Below are positions 7,252-15,643 of a stretch of 49,414 nucleotides of DNA, in pieces (the first letter of the stretch is position 1; each line of letters begins with the position of its first letter). Origin of the DNA: JANXXV01 sp038230275 (GTDB taxonomy: Bacteria > Acidobacteriota > Terriglobia > Bryobacterales > Bryobacteraceae). A program made the translations under genes and the position numbers. The stretch is from positions 1 to 49,414 of the forward strand of contig JBBRNO010000035.1 of the NCBI GenBank assembly GCA_038230275.1, read 5' to 3'. The notes beneath the pieces are model-generated. The model saw only the letters and a program-made list of their open reading frames with translations. It did no database searches and had not been told where the DNA came from.

Positions 7252-8751
7252 GTGATCCGCCGAATGCTTTTGTTATGCCTGCTTCCGTTGTTAGTCCGGG
7301 CACAGAGCCTGAAGGACTTTGAGAAGAAGGTTACCGAGTTTACGCTGGCTAACGGATTTCACTTCATCCTGATGGAGCGGCATGATGCGCCGGTAGTTGC
7401 CTTTCACTCGCTGGTAAACGTGGGCACGGTGGACGACCCGGCCGGTGCCAGCAGCACTGCCCATATGTTCGAGCACATGATTGGCAAGGGCACTACCTCT
7501 CTTGGCAGCACCAACTGGCCGGAAGAGCAGCGGGCGCTCGCGGCGGTGGAGACGACCTACGACAAGTTGGATGATGAGCGCTGGAAGGGCTCGGCGGCCA
7601 ACGCCGTACGAGCGCAGCAGCTGGAAGCGGAGTTGAGCGCGGCGATTGCGAAGGCGAATGGCTATGTGGATCAGAACGCTTATATTCGCGTGATCAATGA
7701 GAATGGAGGCGTTGGCTTCAACGCCGGTACTGCGTCCGACTACACCACCTATTTCTATAGCTTGCCGTCGAACCGCATGGAGCTTTGGTTCCTGATGCAG
7801 TCGGAATGGTTTCGCCGTCCGGTCTTCCGGGAGTTTTACAAAGAGCGCGATATCGTGCGGGAGGAGCGGCGGATGCGTGTGGAATCCGACATTCAGGGTA
7901 AGCTGCAAGAGGTGCTTCTGGGTACGGCGTTCCTGGCGCATCCGTACCGGAACATGATCGGATGGGCGAGTGAGATTGAAGGGCTGCGGGCGAAGGACGC
8001 GGAACATTTCTTCAAGAAATACTACGCTCCGGTGAATATTACCATCGCCATTGTGGGCGATGCCGATGCGGCGCAGGTGAAGCGGCTGGCGGAGAAATAC
8101 TTTGCGGCGATTCCCTCCGGAGCGCCGCCGCCGCCGGTAACGGCAGTGGAGCCGGTGCAGGAGGGTGAGAAGCGAGCGGTTGTGGAGTCAGACAGCCAGC
8201 CGCTGTTGACTATCGCCTACAAGCGGCCGAACCAGACAGACAAGGACGACGCGGTGTTCGATGTCCTCAGCGCGATCCTTTCCGGCGGCCGGACTGCGCT
8301 GCTATACAAGGATCTGGTGACGGAGAAGAAGATTGCCCTTGAAGTGGATTCCGGCGCAACTACTCCGGCGGGAAAATATCCAAATCTATTCCAGCTCTAC
8401 AGCGTGCCCGCGCCCGAGCATAGCGTGGAAGAAAATGAGAAGGCGATCTACGCCATTATCGATGGACTGAAGACTCAGAAGGTGGATGCGGCTACGCTGC
8501 AGCGGGTGAAGACAAAACTGCGCGCCGGTCTGATTCGCCAATTAGACAGTAATTCCGGACTGGCGTCGCAACTTGCGTTCTACCGCGCTGAGTATGGCGA
8601 TTGGCGGATGATGTTCAACGGCATCGACATGATTGAGAAGATTACGGCGGACGATGTGCAGCGAGTGGCGCGCCAGTATTTTGTGCAAAGCGGACGGACG
8701 GTGGCTTACACGGTGCCGTTGAAGACCGCCGGTAAAGAGGTGGCGAAGTGA
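7252..8751 (+). CDS. M16 family zinc metallopeptidase, catalytic subunit
   Basis: The protein (499 aa, GTG start with AGGAGA upstream) has a signal peptide ending near VRAQ. It carries the inverted zinc motif HxxEH at residues 71-75 (AHMFEHM), and the downstream glutamate-rich segment RDIVREERRMR (about 199-209) supplies the third ligand. A family-typical insertion lies between them (about 80-150). Two M16 modules are present, the second from about residue 245. Family members (pitrilysin, processing peptidase) cleave peptides inside a clam-shell chamber; this one should work in the periplasm. The stop overlaps the GTG of a second, zinc-less M16 gene, as expected for an obligate heterodimer. 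Confidence 0.9.
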   Translation: MIRRMLLLCLLPLLVRAQSLKDFEKKVTEFTLANGFHFILMERHDAPVVAFHSLVNVGTVDDPAGASSTAHMFEHMIGKGTTSLGSTNWPEEQRALAAVETTYDKLDDERWKGSAANAVRAQQLEAELSAAIAKANGYVDQNAYIRVINENGGVGFNAGTASDYTTYFYSLPSNRMELWFLMQSEWFRRPVFREFYKERDIVREERRMRVESDIQGKLQEVLLGTAFLAHPYRNMIGWASEIEGLRAKDAEHFFKKYYAPVNITIAIVGDADAAQVKRLAEKYFAAIPSGAPPPPVTAVEPVQEGEKRAVVESDSQPLLTIAYKRPNQTDKDDAVFDVLSAILSGGRTALLYKDLVTEKKIALEVDSGATTPAGKYPNLFQLYSVPAPEHSVEENEKAIYAIIDGLKTQKVDAATLQRVKTKLRAGLIRQLDSNSGLASQLAFYRAEYGDWRMMFNGIDMIEKITADDVQRVARQYFVQSGRTVAYTVPLKTAGKEVAK

Positions 8752-10829
8752 GATTGCGCGTTGGATTGGCGCTGCTGTTTGTGACTGGACTTTTCGGACA
8801 GAACCGCATTGCCCCTTCCTATAAGAACTTGAAATATCCTCCACTGCGGCAGGTGAAGATACCGGAAATTCCTGTTTATCAATTGCCGAACGGGATCAAA
8901 CTGTACCTTTTGGAAAACCACGAACTGCCGCTGATCGGCGGATTTGCGCTGGTGCGGACTGGCGGATTGTTTGATCCGGCGGACAAGAACGGGCTGGGGC
9001 AAATTACCGGATCGGTGATGCGTACGGGCGGTACGAAGGCGAAGACGGGCGATGAAATCGACGTACAGGTGGAGAATCTGGCGGCGTCCGTGGAAAGCGG
9101 AATCGGGCTGACCAGCGGACGGGTTTCTTTCAGTTGCCTGCGTGAGAATACGGACGAAGTAATGGCCGTTTTTCGCGACGTGCTGACCGCGCCGGAGTTC
9201 AGGCAGGATAAGGTGGATTTGTTGAAGAGCCAAATGCGCGGTTCCATTGCGCGGCGCAATGACGATGCGTCCGGCATTGCCGGCCGCGAGTTTAGCGATC
9301 TGATTTATGGCAAGAAGACGCCCTATGGCAGTGAGTTGGAATACGCCGATTTGGATCGGATCCAGCGCGACGATGTGCTGGGATTTTACAAGCGATACTT
9401 CTTTCCGGCGAATACGGTGATTGCAATCCAGGGCGACTTTTCGGCGGCGGAGATGAAGGCGAAAGTGGAACAGCTATTCGGTGGATGGAATGCCAAGCAG
9501 CCGCCGGCGCCATTATTTCCACAAGTGGATGGAACGCCGGCGCCGGGAACGTTTCTGGCAGTGAAGAACGATGTGACGCAGACGTTTTTTGAGATCGGAC
9601 ACATTGGAGGTATTTTCCGCGACAAGGATTATCCCGCGCTGGAGGTGATGTCCGATATTCTTGGCGGCGGTTTTTCGAGCCGGTTGTTCCGCAAGGTCCG
9701 AACCGAATTGGGTTACGCCTATAGCATTGGAGCGTCCTGGGGCGCGAATTTCGATCATCCGGGAATCTTCCGCGTGAGCGGCAGTACGAAATCGGCAAAT
9801 ACGGTAGACGCGATTCGCGCGGTGAACCAGGAAATTGAGAAGATCCGCACGGCCGAGGTGACCGATCAGGAACTGGCCACGGCCAAAGAGACGGCTATCA
9901 ATAGTTTCGTTTTCAACTTCGACAGCCCGAGCAAGACACTGGCGCGAGTGGTGACGTACGACTACTACGGCTATCCGAAGGATTTCATCTTCGAATTTCA
10001 GAAGAGTATCGAGAAGGTGACCAAGGCCGATGTGCTGCGTGCGGCTAAGGAATCGATCAAGCCCGCGAATCTGACGATTGTTGCCGTTGGCAAGCCGGAG
10101 GATTTTGGCAAGCCGCTGAGCACGGTGGGTGCGGTGACTACGATCGATCTGACAATCCCGGAACCGAAGAAGGCGCCGGCTAAAACGAACGCTGCAAGCC
10201 TGACGAAGGGCGCTGAGTTGTTAAAGCAGGCGCAGCGGGCGCTTGGCGGCGCCGATAAATTGGCGGCGGTGAAGGACGTGACGGAAGTGGCCGAGGTGAG
10301 CCTGCAAACCGGACAGGGCGAGATGAAGGCGAAGCAGACGAATCAATCGGTGCTGCCTTCGCAATTCCGGCAAACGCAGGAGTTGCCGTTCGGAAAAATG
10401 ATCGCTTACTCGGACGGCACTAGCGGCTGGCTGCAGACTCCGCAGGGTGTAGTGCCAATGCCGGGCGAAGTAATTCAGCAGGTGCAGATGGAGATCTTCC
10501 GGCAGCTGTTTGGACTGCTCTTGAGTGACCGGACAGGAAACAGGACGGTGAATGCGAGCGGCGAATTCCGATTGGAGATAGCCGACGATGCGGGACATAT
10601 GGTGTCCGTGGAACTGGACCCTGTTTCTTTGCTGCCGGTGAAGCAACGCTATGTGCAGTCGGGCAATCCGGTGGTGGAGACTTTTTCCGAGTGGCGGAAT
10701 GTGGATGGAATCATGCTGCCCTTCCGCATCGTCATTGAGCAGGGCGGAGCTAAGTTCGCCGACGTGACGGTAAGCAGCTGGAAGCTGAATAGCGATCTCA
10801 AACCGGAGGACCTAAGCAAGAAACCATGA
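8748..10829 (+). CDS. Non-catalytic M16 subunit fused to a LolA-like domain
   Basis: The 693-aa protein starts at GTG 8748, overlapping the previous stop (GTGA). It begins with a signal peptide (VGLALLFVTGLFG). Residues about 40-465 form two M16 modules, but where the zinc motif should be the sequence reads GLGQITGSVMRTGGT, with no HxxEH, so it is non-catalytic. The FRKVRTELGYAYSIGASW segment is the R/Y pair that contacts substrate carboxylates in M16 partners. After a Pro/Ala/Lys-rich linker (about 465-480) comes an extra domain of about 210 residues. It starts AQRALGGADKLAAVKDV and has the strand pattern of outer-membrane lipoprotein carrier (LolA-like) folds. Active/inactive M16 pairs are known; the lipoprotein-carrier-like tail is unusual. 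Confidence 0.85.
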   Translation: MRLRVGLALLFVTGLFGQNRIAPSYKNLKYPPLRQVKIPEIPVYQLPNGIKLYLLENHELPLIGGFALVRTGGLFDPADKNGLGQITGSVMRTGGTKAKTGDEIDVQVENLAASVESGIGLTSGRVSFSCLRENTDEVMAVFRDVLTAPEFRQDKVDLLKSQMRGSIARRNDDASGIAGREFSDLIYGKKTPYGSELEYADLDRIQRDDVLGFYKRYFFPANTVIAIQGDFSAAEMKAKVEQLFGGWNAKQPPAPLFPQVDGTPAPGTFLAVKNDVTQTFFEIGHIGGIFRDKDYPALEVMSDILGGGFSSRLFRKVRTELGYAYSIGASWGANFDHPGIFRVSGSTKSANTVDAIRAVNQEIEKIRTAEVTDQELATAKETAINSFVFNFDSPSKTLARVVTYDYYGYPKDFIFEFQKSIEKVTKADVLRAAKESIKPANLTIVAVGKPEDFGKPLSTVGAVTTIDLTIPEPKKAPAKTNAASLTKGAELLKQAQRALGGADKLAAVKDVTEVAEVSLQTGQGEMKAKQTNQSVLPSQFRQTQELPFGKMIAYSDGTSGWLQTPQGVVPMPGEVIQQVQMEIFRQLFGLLLSDRTGNRTVNASGEFRLEIADDAGHMVSVELDPVSLLPVKQRYVQSGNPVVETFSEWRNVDGIMLPFRIVIEQGGAKFADVTVSSWKLNSDLKPEDLSKKP

Positions 10830-11614
10830 GGGCAACTTACCTTCTATTCCTGTGCGCGGCGCTGCTTTCGGCGGAGACCCAAATGGAGCGCGGCAAGCGG
10901 GTGGTGAACGAATCACTGGCTGCGCTGGGCGGTGAAAAATTCCGCAACGTGCGAACGCGAGTGGAGACGGGCCGCGTTTACTCGTTTTATCGCGAGAGGC
11001 TGACCGGGCTTTCCATCGCCAAGATCTATACGCGATACGACCTGCACCCTGACCCCGCGAAGAAGGACGCCTTGCATGTGCGCGAGCGGCAATCGTTCGG
11101 CAAGAAGGAAGATAGCATTGTGCTGTTTCTGGAAGATGCCGGATACCAGTTGACCTATCGCGGCGCCAAGCCGGTGCCCGCCGATTCCTTAGCGCGCTAT
11201 AAGGCCACGACGCGAAACAACATCCTCTACATGCTGCGCGAGAGAATGGATGAGCCTGGACTGACGATTGAATCGCGTGGATCGGATATTCTTTCGAACA
11301 CCCCGGTGGAACTGGTGGACATCACGGATGCCGATAACAATGTGGTGCACGTGGCGTTTCACCACCTGACGAAATTGCCGGTGCGGCAGGTCTATGACCG
11401 GCGCGATCCGGAGAGTAAAGAGAAGATTGAAGAGGTCACGCTGTTCACGAAGTTCCGCGACGTGGGAGGCGGCGTGCAGTGGCCGTTCAATATACTGCGC
11501 GAGCGCAACGGCGAGAAGATCTTCGAGATCTTTTCCGAATCGGTGGCGGTGAACGTGGATCTGGACGATTCGATGTTCAGCCTGCCAACGAACGTGAAAG
11601 TGCTGGAGAAGTAA
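10826..11614 (+). CDS. Secreted LolA/LolB-like fold protein
   Basis: The product of 262 aa starts ATG 10826, overlapping the previous stop (ATGA), and has a signal peptide (YLLFLCAALLSAE). Its start VVNESLAALGGEKFRNVRT resembles the opening of the C-terminal domain of the preceding M16 protein (QRALGGADKLAAVKDV). Both therefore look like related periplasmic lipoprotein-carrier or DUF4292-like domains. The body is a run of beta strands (YQLTYRGAKPVP, VELVDITDADNNVVHVAF, LTKLPVRQVYDRRD, GVQWPFNILRERNG). The role is unknown; it may deliver or present substrate to the M16 pair. The 3' end overlaps the convergent sensor kinase gene by 38 bases. Confidence 0.65.
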   Translation: MRATYLLFLCAALLSAETQMERGKRVVNESLAALGGEKFRNVRTRVETGRVYSFYRERLTGLSIAKIYTRYDLHPDPAKKDALHVRERQSFGKKEDSIVLFLEDAGYQLTYRGAKPVPADSLARYKATTRNNILYMLRERMDEPGLTIESRGSDILSNTPVELVDITDADNNVVHVAFHHLTKLPVRQVYDRRDPESKEKIEEVTLFTKFRDVGGGVQWPFNILRERNGEKIFEIFSESVAVNVDLDDSMFSLPTNVKVLEK

Positions 11615-12926
11615 CTATAGCGGCGCTGAGCGGCATTTCCATTTTCACCTTGAGGCCAGGCGATTCATTGACGGCCCACAGGCGGCCTTTATGAAGTTCC
11701 ACCGCTCGCTTGGCGATGGCCAGGCCCAAGCCGACGCCTCCGCTGGTTCGAGTGCGATCCGTGCCGACGCGGTAGAACGGATCGAAGATGCGAGTGATAG
11801 ACTCCTCCGGAACGCCGGGTCCGAAGTCTCTTACCGTGACCGCGGCTTCACTTGCGGAGCATTCCACGGACACTTCCACGGTAGTGCCGGCGGGACTGTA
11901 ACGGATGGCATTGCGCACTACGTTTTCCACGGCACGCCGCAAGAGCTCGGCGTCTCCGGCAAGAGTGACCGCGCTCTTCTGGATCAACTGCACACCACAG
12001 CCGCGGGCCTCGGCTTCGATCAGGCAGTCATCCACCACATCTTCGACGAGCGTATCCAACCGGACCGGGTCCAGCCTGCGTTGTGACGGGTCGCCTTCCG
12101 CTCGTGTTACTTGCAGCAATTCGCCGACCAGCGAGTTCAAGCGGTCGGCCTCTTTCTGAATGCGGTTCAGGTGCGATTCCGCGTCGTCTCCGGACCGGGC
12201 CAGTTCCACTGCCACACTAAGCCTGGCCAGCGGGGAACGCAGCTCATGCGAAATGTCGAGCAGCAGCCGCCGTTCCGCGGTCAACAGGGTCTGGGTGCGG
12301 CCGGCCATTTGATCGAAGGTGCGCGCCAGTTGACCCAGTTCATCGCGGCGCTGCAAGCCCACTCGAGCGGTCAGGTCGCCCCGTCCGAAGCGGTCCACCG
12401 CTTGTTGCAACTGGCGCACAGGATTGGTCAGATGCCGGGCGAACGCGTAACAGAGAAACACCAGCACAGCGAAGATCACCAGCGCCTGTTCGGGCCGTAC
12501 GAAGGAAGTGAACCAGTTGCCGCGGTTGACCAACAGCAGATACCAATACTTCCCGTCCGCACTCTGGCGGGTAATGGCCGAACGGTTGCGGCGCACTTGC
12601 GGAAAGGTGGATGTCGGCTCTACGTGTTTGGTGAGGTCTGAGCGGTCTTCGCCGGTCAGCAGATCGTGTCCGCTGGCATCGGTGAGGAAACTTTCGGTGT
12701 GTGTCACCGCATGAATGCGGTCCATGGCTTTTTCCAGCGCCGCCTTTCCGCCGGCTTCATATGCTTGGCGCGCGTCGGAAAACTGGAGGGCGACCAGCGT
12801 GCCAAAGGGACCGGGACGCTGTCCGCCGGAATTGAAATTCAACGCGGCGGCGCCCATAATGGCGGCCATGGTCAACACCGCCGTACCCAGAAACCAAAGC
12901 AGTGTCTTGGCCAGAAGCGTTTTCAT
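11577..12926 (-). CDS. HAMP sensor histidine kinase, CpxA/OmpR-partner type
   Basis: The kinase has 449 aa. There are two membrane helices (about 7-28 and 146-163) flanking a periplasmic domain of about 115 residues, a HAMP linker (about 163-215) and an H-box DISHELRSPL with His227 as phospho-site. The N-box is VENVVRNAIRYSP, the G1 box DFGPGVPE and the G2 box GGVGLGLAIAKR. The order and motifs match envelope-stress kinases such as CpxA. Its start overlaps the end of the response-regulator gene (ATGA), so the two form one operon. The C-terminus extends about 20 residues past the usual end (AAIVTSPALSRSLAG), reading into the convergent gene. Confidence 0.92.
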   Translation of the reverse strand: MKTLLAKTLLWFLGTAVLTMAAIMGAAALNFNSGGQRPGPFGTLVALQFSDARQAYEAGGKAALEKAMDRIHAVTHTESFLTDASGHDLLTGEDRSDLTKHVEPTSTFPQVRRNRSAITRQSADGKYWYLLLVNRGNWFTSFVRPEQALVIFAVLVFLCYAFARHLTNPVRQLQQAVDRFGRGDLTARVGLQRRDELGQLARTFDQMAGRTQTLLTAERRLLLDISHELRSPLARLSVAVELARSGDDAESHLNRIQKEADRLNSLVGELLQVTRAEGDPSQRRLDPVRLDTLVEDVVDDCLIEAEARGCGVQLIQKSAVTLAGDAELLRRAVENVVRNAIRYSPAGTTVEVSVECSASEAAVTVRDFGPGVPEESITRIFDPFYRVGTDRTRTSGGVGLGLAIAKRAVELHKGRLWAVNESPGLKVKMEMPLSAAIVTSPALSRSLAG

Positions 12927-13606
12927 TCGGCCGCCTCCTCTGAGGAACGGCAGAACTGATAGCCGATGCCGCGAACCGTCTTGATCAGCGTATCGCCGGT
13001 TTCCAGTTTCCGCCGCAGGTGGCTGATGTGCATGTCCATCGACCTGTCGAACGCAGTCGCTTTGCGGTTGTACATGGCTTCCATCAAGGCATCGCGCGAC
13101 AACACCCGGCCGGCTGCGCGCATCAGATGCTCCAGGATGTCGAATTCGATGGTGGTCACCTCCACCGGTTTTCCATGAAGCAATACTTCGCGCGAGCCAG
13201 GGTCCAGCGTGACGCCGTTTACTTCAATTCTGCTGCTGGCAGGTTGGGGTTCCATGCGGCGGAGAATGGCGCGGATGCGTGCGGCGAGTTCGCGCGGATT
13301 GAAAGGCTTGGCGAGATAATCGTCGGCGCCCAGTTCCAGACCGACGATGCGGTCGACATCTTCGCCCCGGGCGGTCAGCATCAGCACCGGGATGCGGCTC
13401 TGCGGGCGCAGGCGGCGCAGGATTTCAAAGCCATCCATACCGGGCAGCATCACATCGAGAACGAGAAGATCGAATTGGCCATGTAGCGCCATTTCGAGTC
13501 CGGCGCGACCTTCGTTCGCAAACTCCACAGTGAAACCTTCGCGATGGAGAAACTGTTTGAGAAGCCCTGCCAGTTCCACATCATCGTCAATCACCAGAAT
13601 TCGCAA
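12923..13606 (-). CDS. OmpR/CpxR-family response regulator
   Basis: The 227-aa protein has a receiver domain (acidic pair D7-D8, phospho-acceptor D51 in LLVLDVMLPGMDG, switch residue T79 in MLTARGED, K101 in YLAKPFNP). A C-terminal winged-helix DNA-binding domain follows (VEVTTIEFDILEHLMRAAG, DRSMDMHISHLRRKLE, TVRGIGYQF). It is the cognate partner of the downstream HAMP kinase and should control transcription in response to an envelope signal. No autoregulatory repeats were recognised upstream. Confidence 0.95.
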   Translation of the reverse strand: MRILVIDDDVELAGLLKQFLHREGFTVEFANEGRAGLEMALHGQFDLLVLDVMLPGMDGFEILRRLRPQSRIPVLMLTARGEDVDRIVGLELGADDYLAKPFNPRELAARIRAILRRMEPQPASSRIEVNGVTLDPGSREVLLHGKPVEVTTIEFDILEHLMRAAGRVLSRDALMEAMYNRKATAFDRSMDMHISHLRRKLETGDTLIKTVRGIGYQFCRSSEEAAE

Positions 13607-13670
13607 TGGACAGCCTCCACCCGCGAATTTAGCACGAGACCACGGTATTCTCGCGGTGCTTTACACACAT

Positions 13671-14303
13671 TTACATCTTGCCGCGATGGTAGAGCAAAGA
13701 CGGGGCGGGTTGGCGTTCTTTCTCGTTCAATTCCCGAATCAGTTGGAACTCTTTTGCAGCGTCGGCTTCGCGGCCTAATTTCCTATATGCATTTGGCCAG
13801 CGTCATGTGGGACGGAACATGATTGGGCCTTAGTGCAACCGAGCGTTCCAGAACGAGAACAGCCTGCTGCAACGAGCTGCAGCGATCTTTGCAGTAGTTT
13901 GACCTATTGGTAATCCGGCGCCTTCGCTTCCGGCTGCCAGTTAGAAGTACCCGCGGTAATCCGCCGCATTCCGCTGTGGAGACTTGCCGCAGGTCTTCGA
14001 AACCGGAGCTTTGCGGCAACACGGTTGCCAGTTCGTCGAACGCAATGCCGGAGGCAGGTTGCCGGCGCAGGCACTCGCGAAGTTCAACGGTGGCTTCGTC
14101 GTATCGGGCGATCTCTTTTAGCGCCAGGCATCTTCCCAACCGAACCAGGAACGACTGCGGAAACAGTTGCTGCGCCAACGGCAGCGCCGCTTCCACTTCA
14201 GCTACCGCGCTTGGCAGTTCGTTCACACCTTCATAGGCCTTCGATGCCAGCAGATGCTATCGGAATGAATGAGCCGGTATCTTCTTTAGAGTTTCCAGGC
14301 TAT
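13671..14303 (-). pseudogene. Decayed tetratricopeptide-repeat gene
   Basis: Pieces of a TPR protein are read on the minus strand in changing frames. DSLETLKKIPAHSFR ends at an in-frame TAG (14257-14259) and is followed without a gap by HLLASKAYEGVNELPSAVAE and LRECLRRQPASGIAFDELAT. The middle (about 13890-13990) is scrambled. Then comes LERSVALRPNHVPSHMTLAKC. At 13786-13790 an apparent one-base insertion breaks the frame; skipping it continues YRKLGREADAAKEFQLIREL and NEKERQPAPSLLYHRGKM up to TAA at 13671. An alternate reading as an intact 147-aa gene (13783-14226) would begin and end inside this series, so decay is the better explanation. Confidence 0.7.
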
Positions 14304-14545
14304 CCTGCGTTACGTGCCACAATCCCCATGAAGACGCGCGGCGTGAACCGGCAATGTATGTGGCGAAATGCGTCGGCTGCCACGCGGCGGTAACTTCATC
14401 CCCGTCGTGCGGACTTTCGAAGCGCCAAAATTGTCTGCCGTGCCATATTCGGCGCAGCACTCCCGCTGCGCTTTTGAGTTTTACCGACCATCGCATCCGG
14501 GTCTACGAAAGTTCCCCTGGGAACTCCATTCGACCTCCTGAATAG
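14303..14545 (+). pseudogene. Fragment of a multiheme c-type cytochrome
   Basis: The plus strand encodes three heme-binding CXXCH motifs in one frame: CVTCH (14306-14320, within CVTCHNPHED), CVGCH (14369-14383, within MYVAKCVGCH) and CLPCH (14432-14446). SFTDHRIR follows. This spacing and ending are typical of cytochrome-c554/c3-like domains of acidobacterial cytochrome-TPR proteins. There is no signal peptide or N-terminal part: the frame is closed by TGA at 14270-14272 and ends at TAG 14543-14545. It abuts the minus-strand TPR relic head to head, which suggests rearrangement of one ancestral cytochrome-TPR gene. Confidence 0.65.
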
Positions 14546-14596
14546 CTTCCATCCGGCGCTTGTTGCCACTCTATAAATAGTGATAAGATCAACCCC

Positions 14597-15622
14597 GTGC
14601 AACACATTGCGAAACTCCGTCTCATCGCCGCGGGCGCAGCTATGATCCTGCTATCTTCCGCCTATCATCGAACCCATTCCGCTCCCATCATGGTGACGGC
14701 GGCGAACTCGTTTCTCAGTTCGCTGACACCAAGCCAGCTTTCGCAGGCGAAATTCGCATTCGCCGACGATGAGCGGATGAACTGGCACTTCATTCCAAAG
14801 GAACGCAAGGGCCTTCCGCTAAAAGATATGACGCCGCCGCAGAAGCATCTGGCGCAGGCACTGCTAGCCGCCGGACTCAGCCAGCGCGGCTATATCAAGG
14901 CCACCAGCATTATGAGCCTGGAAGACATTCTGCGCATCCTGGAGAAAGACAGCGGCGTACGGCGCAACCCGGAAGGCTACTTCTTTAGTATCTTCGGCGA
15001 ACCGGCGGAGACTGGAGTTTGGGGCTACCGCGTGGAAGGGCATCACTTGAGCCAGAACTTCACCATCGCCAACGGAACGGTGGTCGGCAGCCCGAGCTTC
15101 TTTGGGACGAACCCGGCGGAAATTCGGGAAGGTCCGCGCAAAGGCCTTCGCGTTCTGGCGCATGAAGATGACTTTGGCCGCGAGTTGCTGAACGCCCTGA
15201 CCGCCGAGCAGAAGAATGTCGCCGTTGTCGATAAGACCGCCTACAAAGACATCTTCACCATGGCGTCCCGCAAGGCCGCGCTGGAAAATCAACCGAACGG
15301 TTTGTCCGCTTCCAAGATGACCGGTAAACAGCGGGAACTGCTGCAACAGTTGCTGGATGAGTATGCCTACAACATGCCGGAGCAATTGGCGCAAGCGCGC
15401 GAAGAGAAGATCAAGAAGGCGGGCAGCAACATGTACTTTGCCTGGGCCGGCGTGGCGGAAAAGGGCGGCCCGCATTACTATCGCATTCAAGGGCCGACGT
15501 TCCTGATTGAATACGATAATACGCAGAACGAAGCGAATCATATTCACTCAGTGTGGCGCGACTATGAAGGCGACTTCGGTATGGACTTGCTGAAGCAGCA
15601 CTACGACGCCAGCCACAAATAG
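14597..15622 (+). CDS. DUF3500 family secreted protein
   Basis: This 341-aa protein starts at GTG 14597 with a signal-like N-terminus (LRLIAAGAAMILLSSAYH). The body carries the DUF3500 landmarks: WHFIPKERKGLPLKDMTPPQ, YFFSIFGEPA, WGYRVEGHHLSQNF, SPSFFGTNPAEIREGPRKG and a closing HIHSVWRDYEGDFG. Function in the family is unproven; members are common in Acidobacteriota and Planctomycetota and are usually secreted. An ATG at 14642 is possible but would remove half of the signal. The next gene follows after 21 bases, so a two-gene operon is likely. Confidence 0.85.
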   Translation: MQHIAKLRLIAAGAAMILLSSAYHRTHSAPIMVTAANSFLSSLTPSQLSQAKFAFADDERMNWHFIPKERKGLPLKDMTPPQKHLAQALLAAGLSQRGYIKATSIMSLEDILRILEKDSGVRRNPEGYFFSIFGEPAETGVWGYRVEGHHLSQNFTIANGTVVGSPSFFGTNPAEIREGPRKGLRVLAHEDDFGRELLNALTAEQKNVAVVDKTAYKDIFTMASRKAALENQPNGLSASKMTGKQRELLQQLLDEYAYNMPEQLAQAREEKIKKAGSNMYFAWAGVAEKGGPHYYRIQGPTFLIEYDNTQNEANHIHSVWRDYEGDFGMDLLKQHYDASHK

Positions 15623-15643
15623 TCTTCGTGATACGATGCCTTT

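Noticed and set aside
13783..14226. A 147-aa TPR-like gene read as intact
   Set aside because: Recognisable TPR sequence continues in frame upstream past a TAG and downstream in another frame, so it is a decayed gene.
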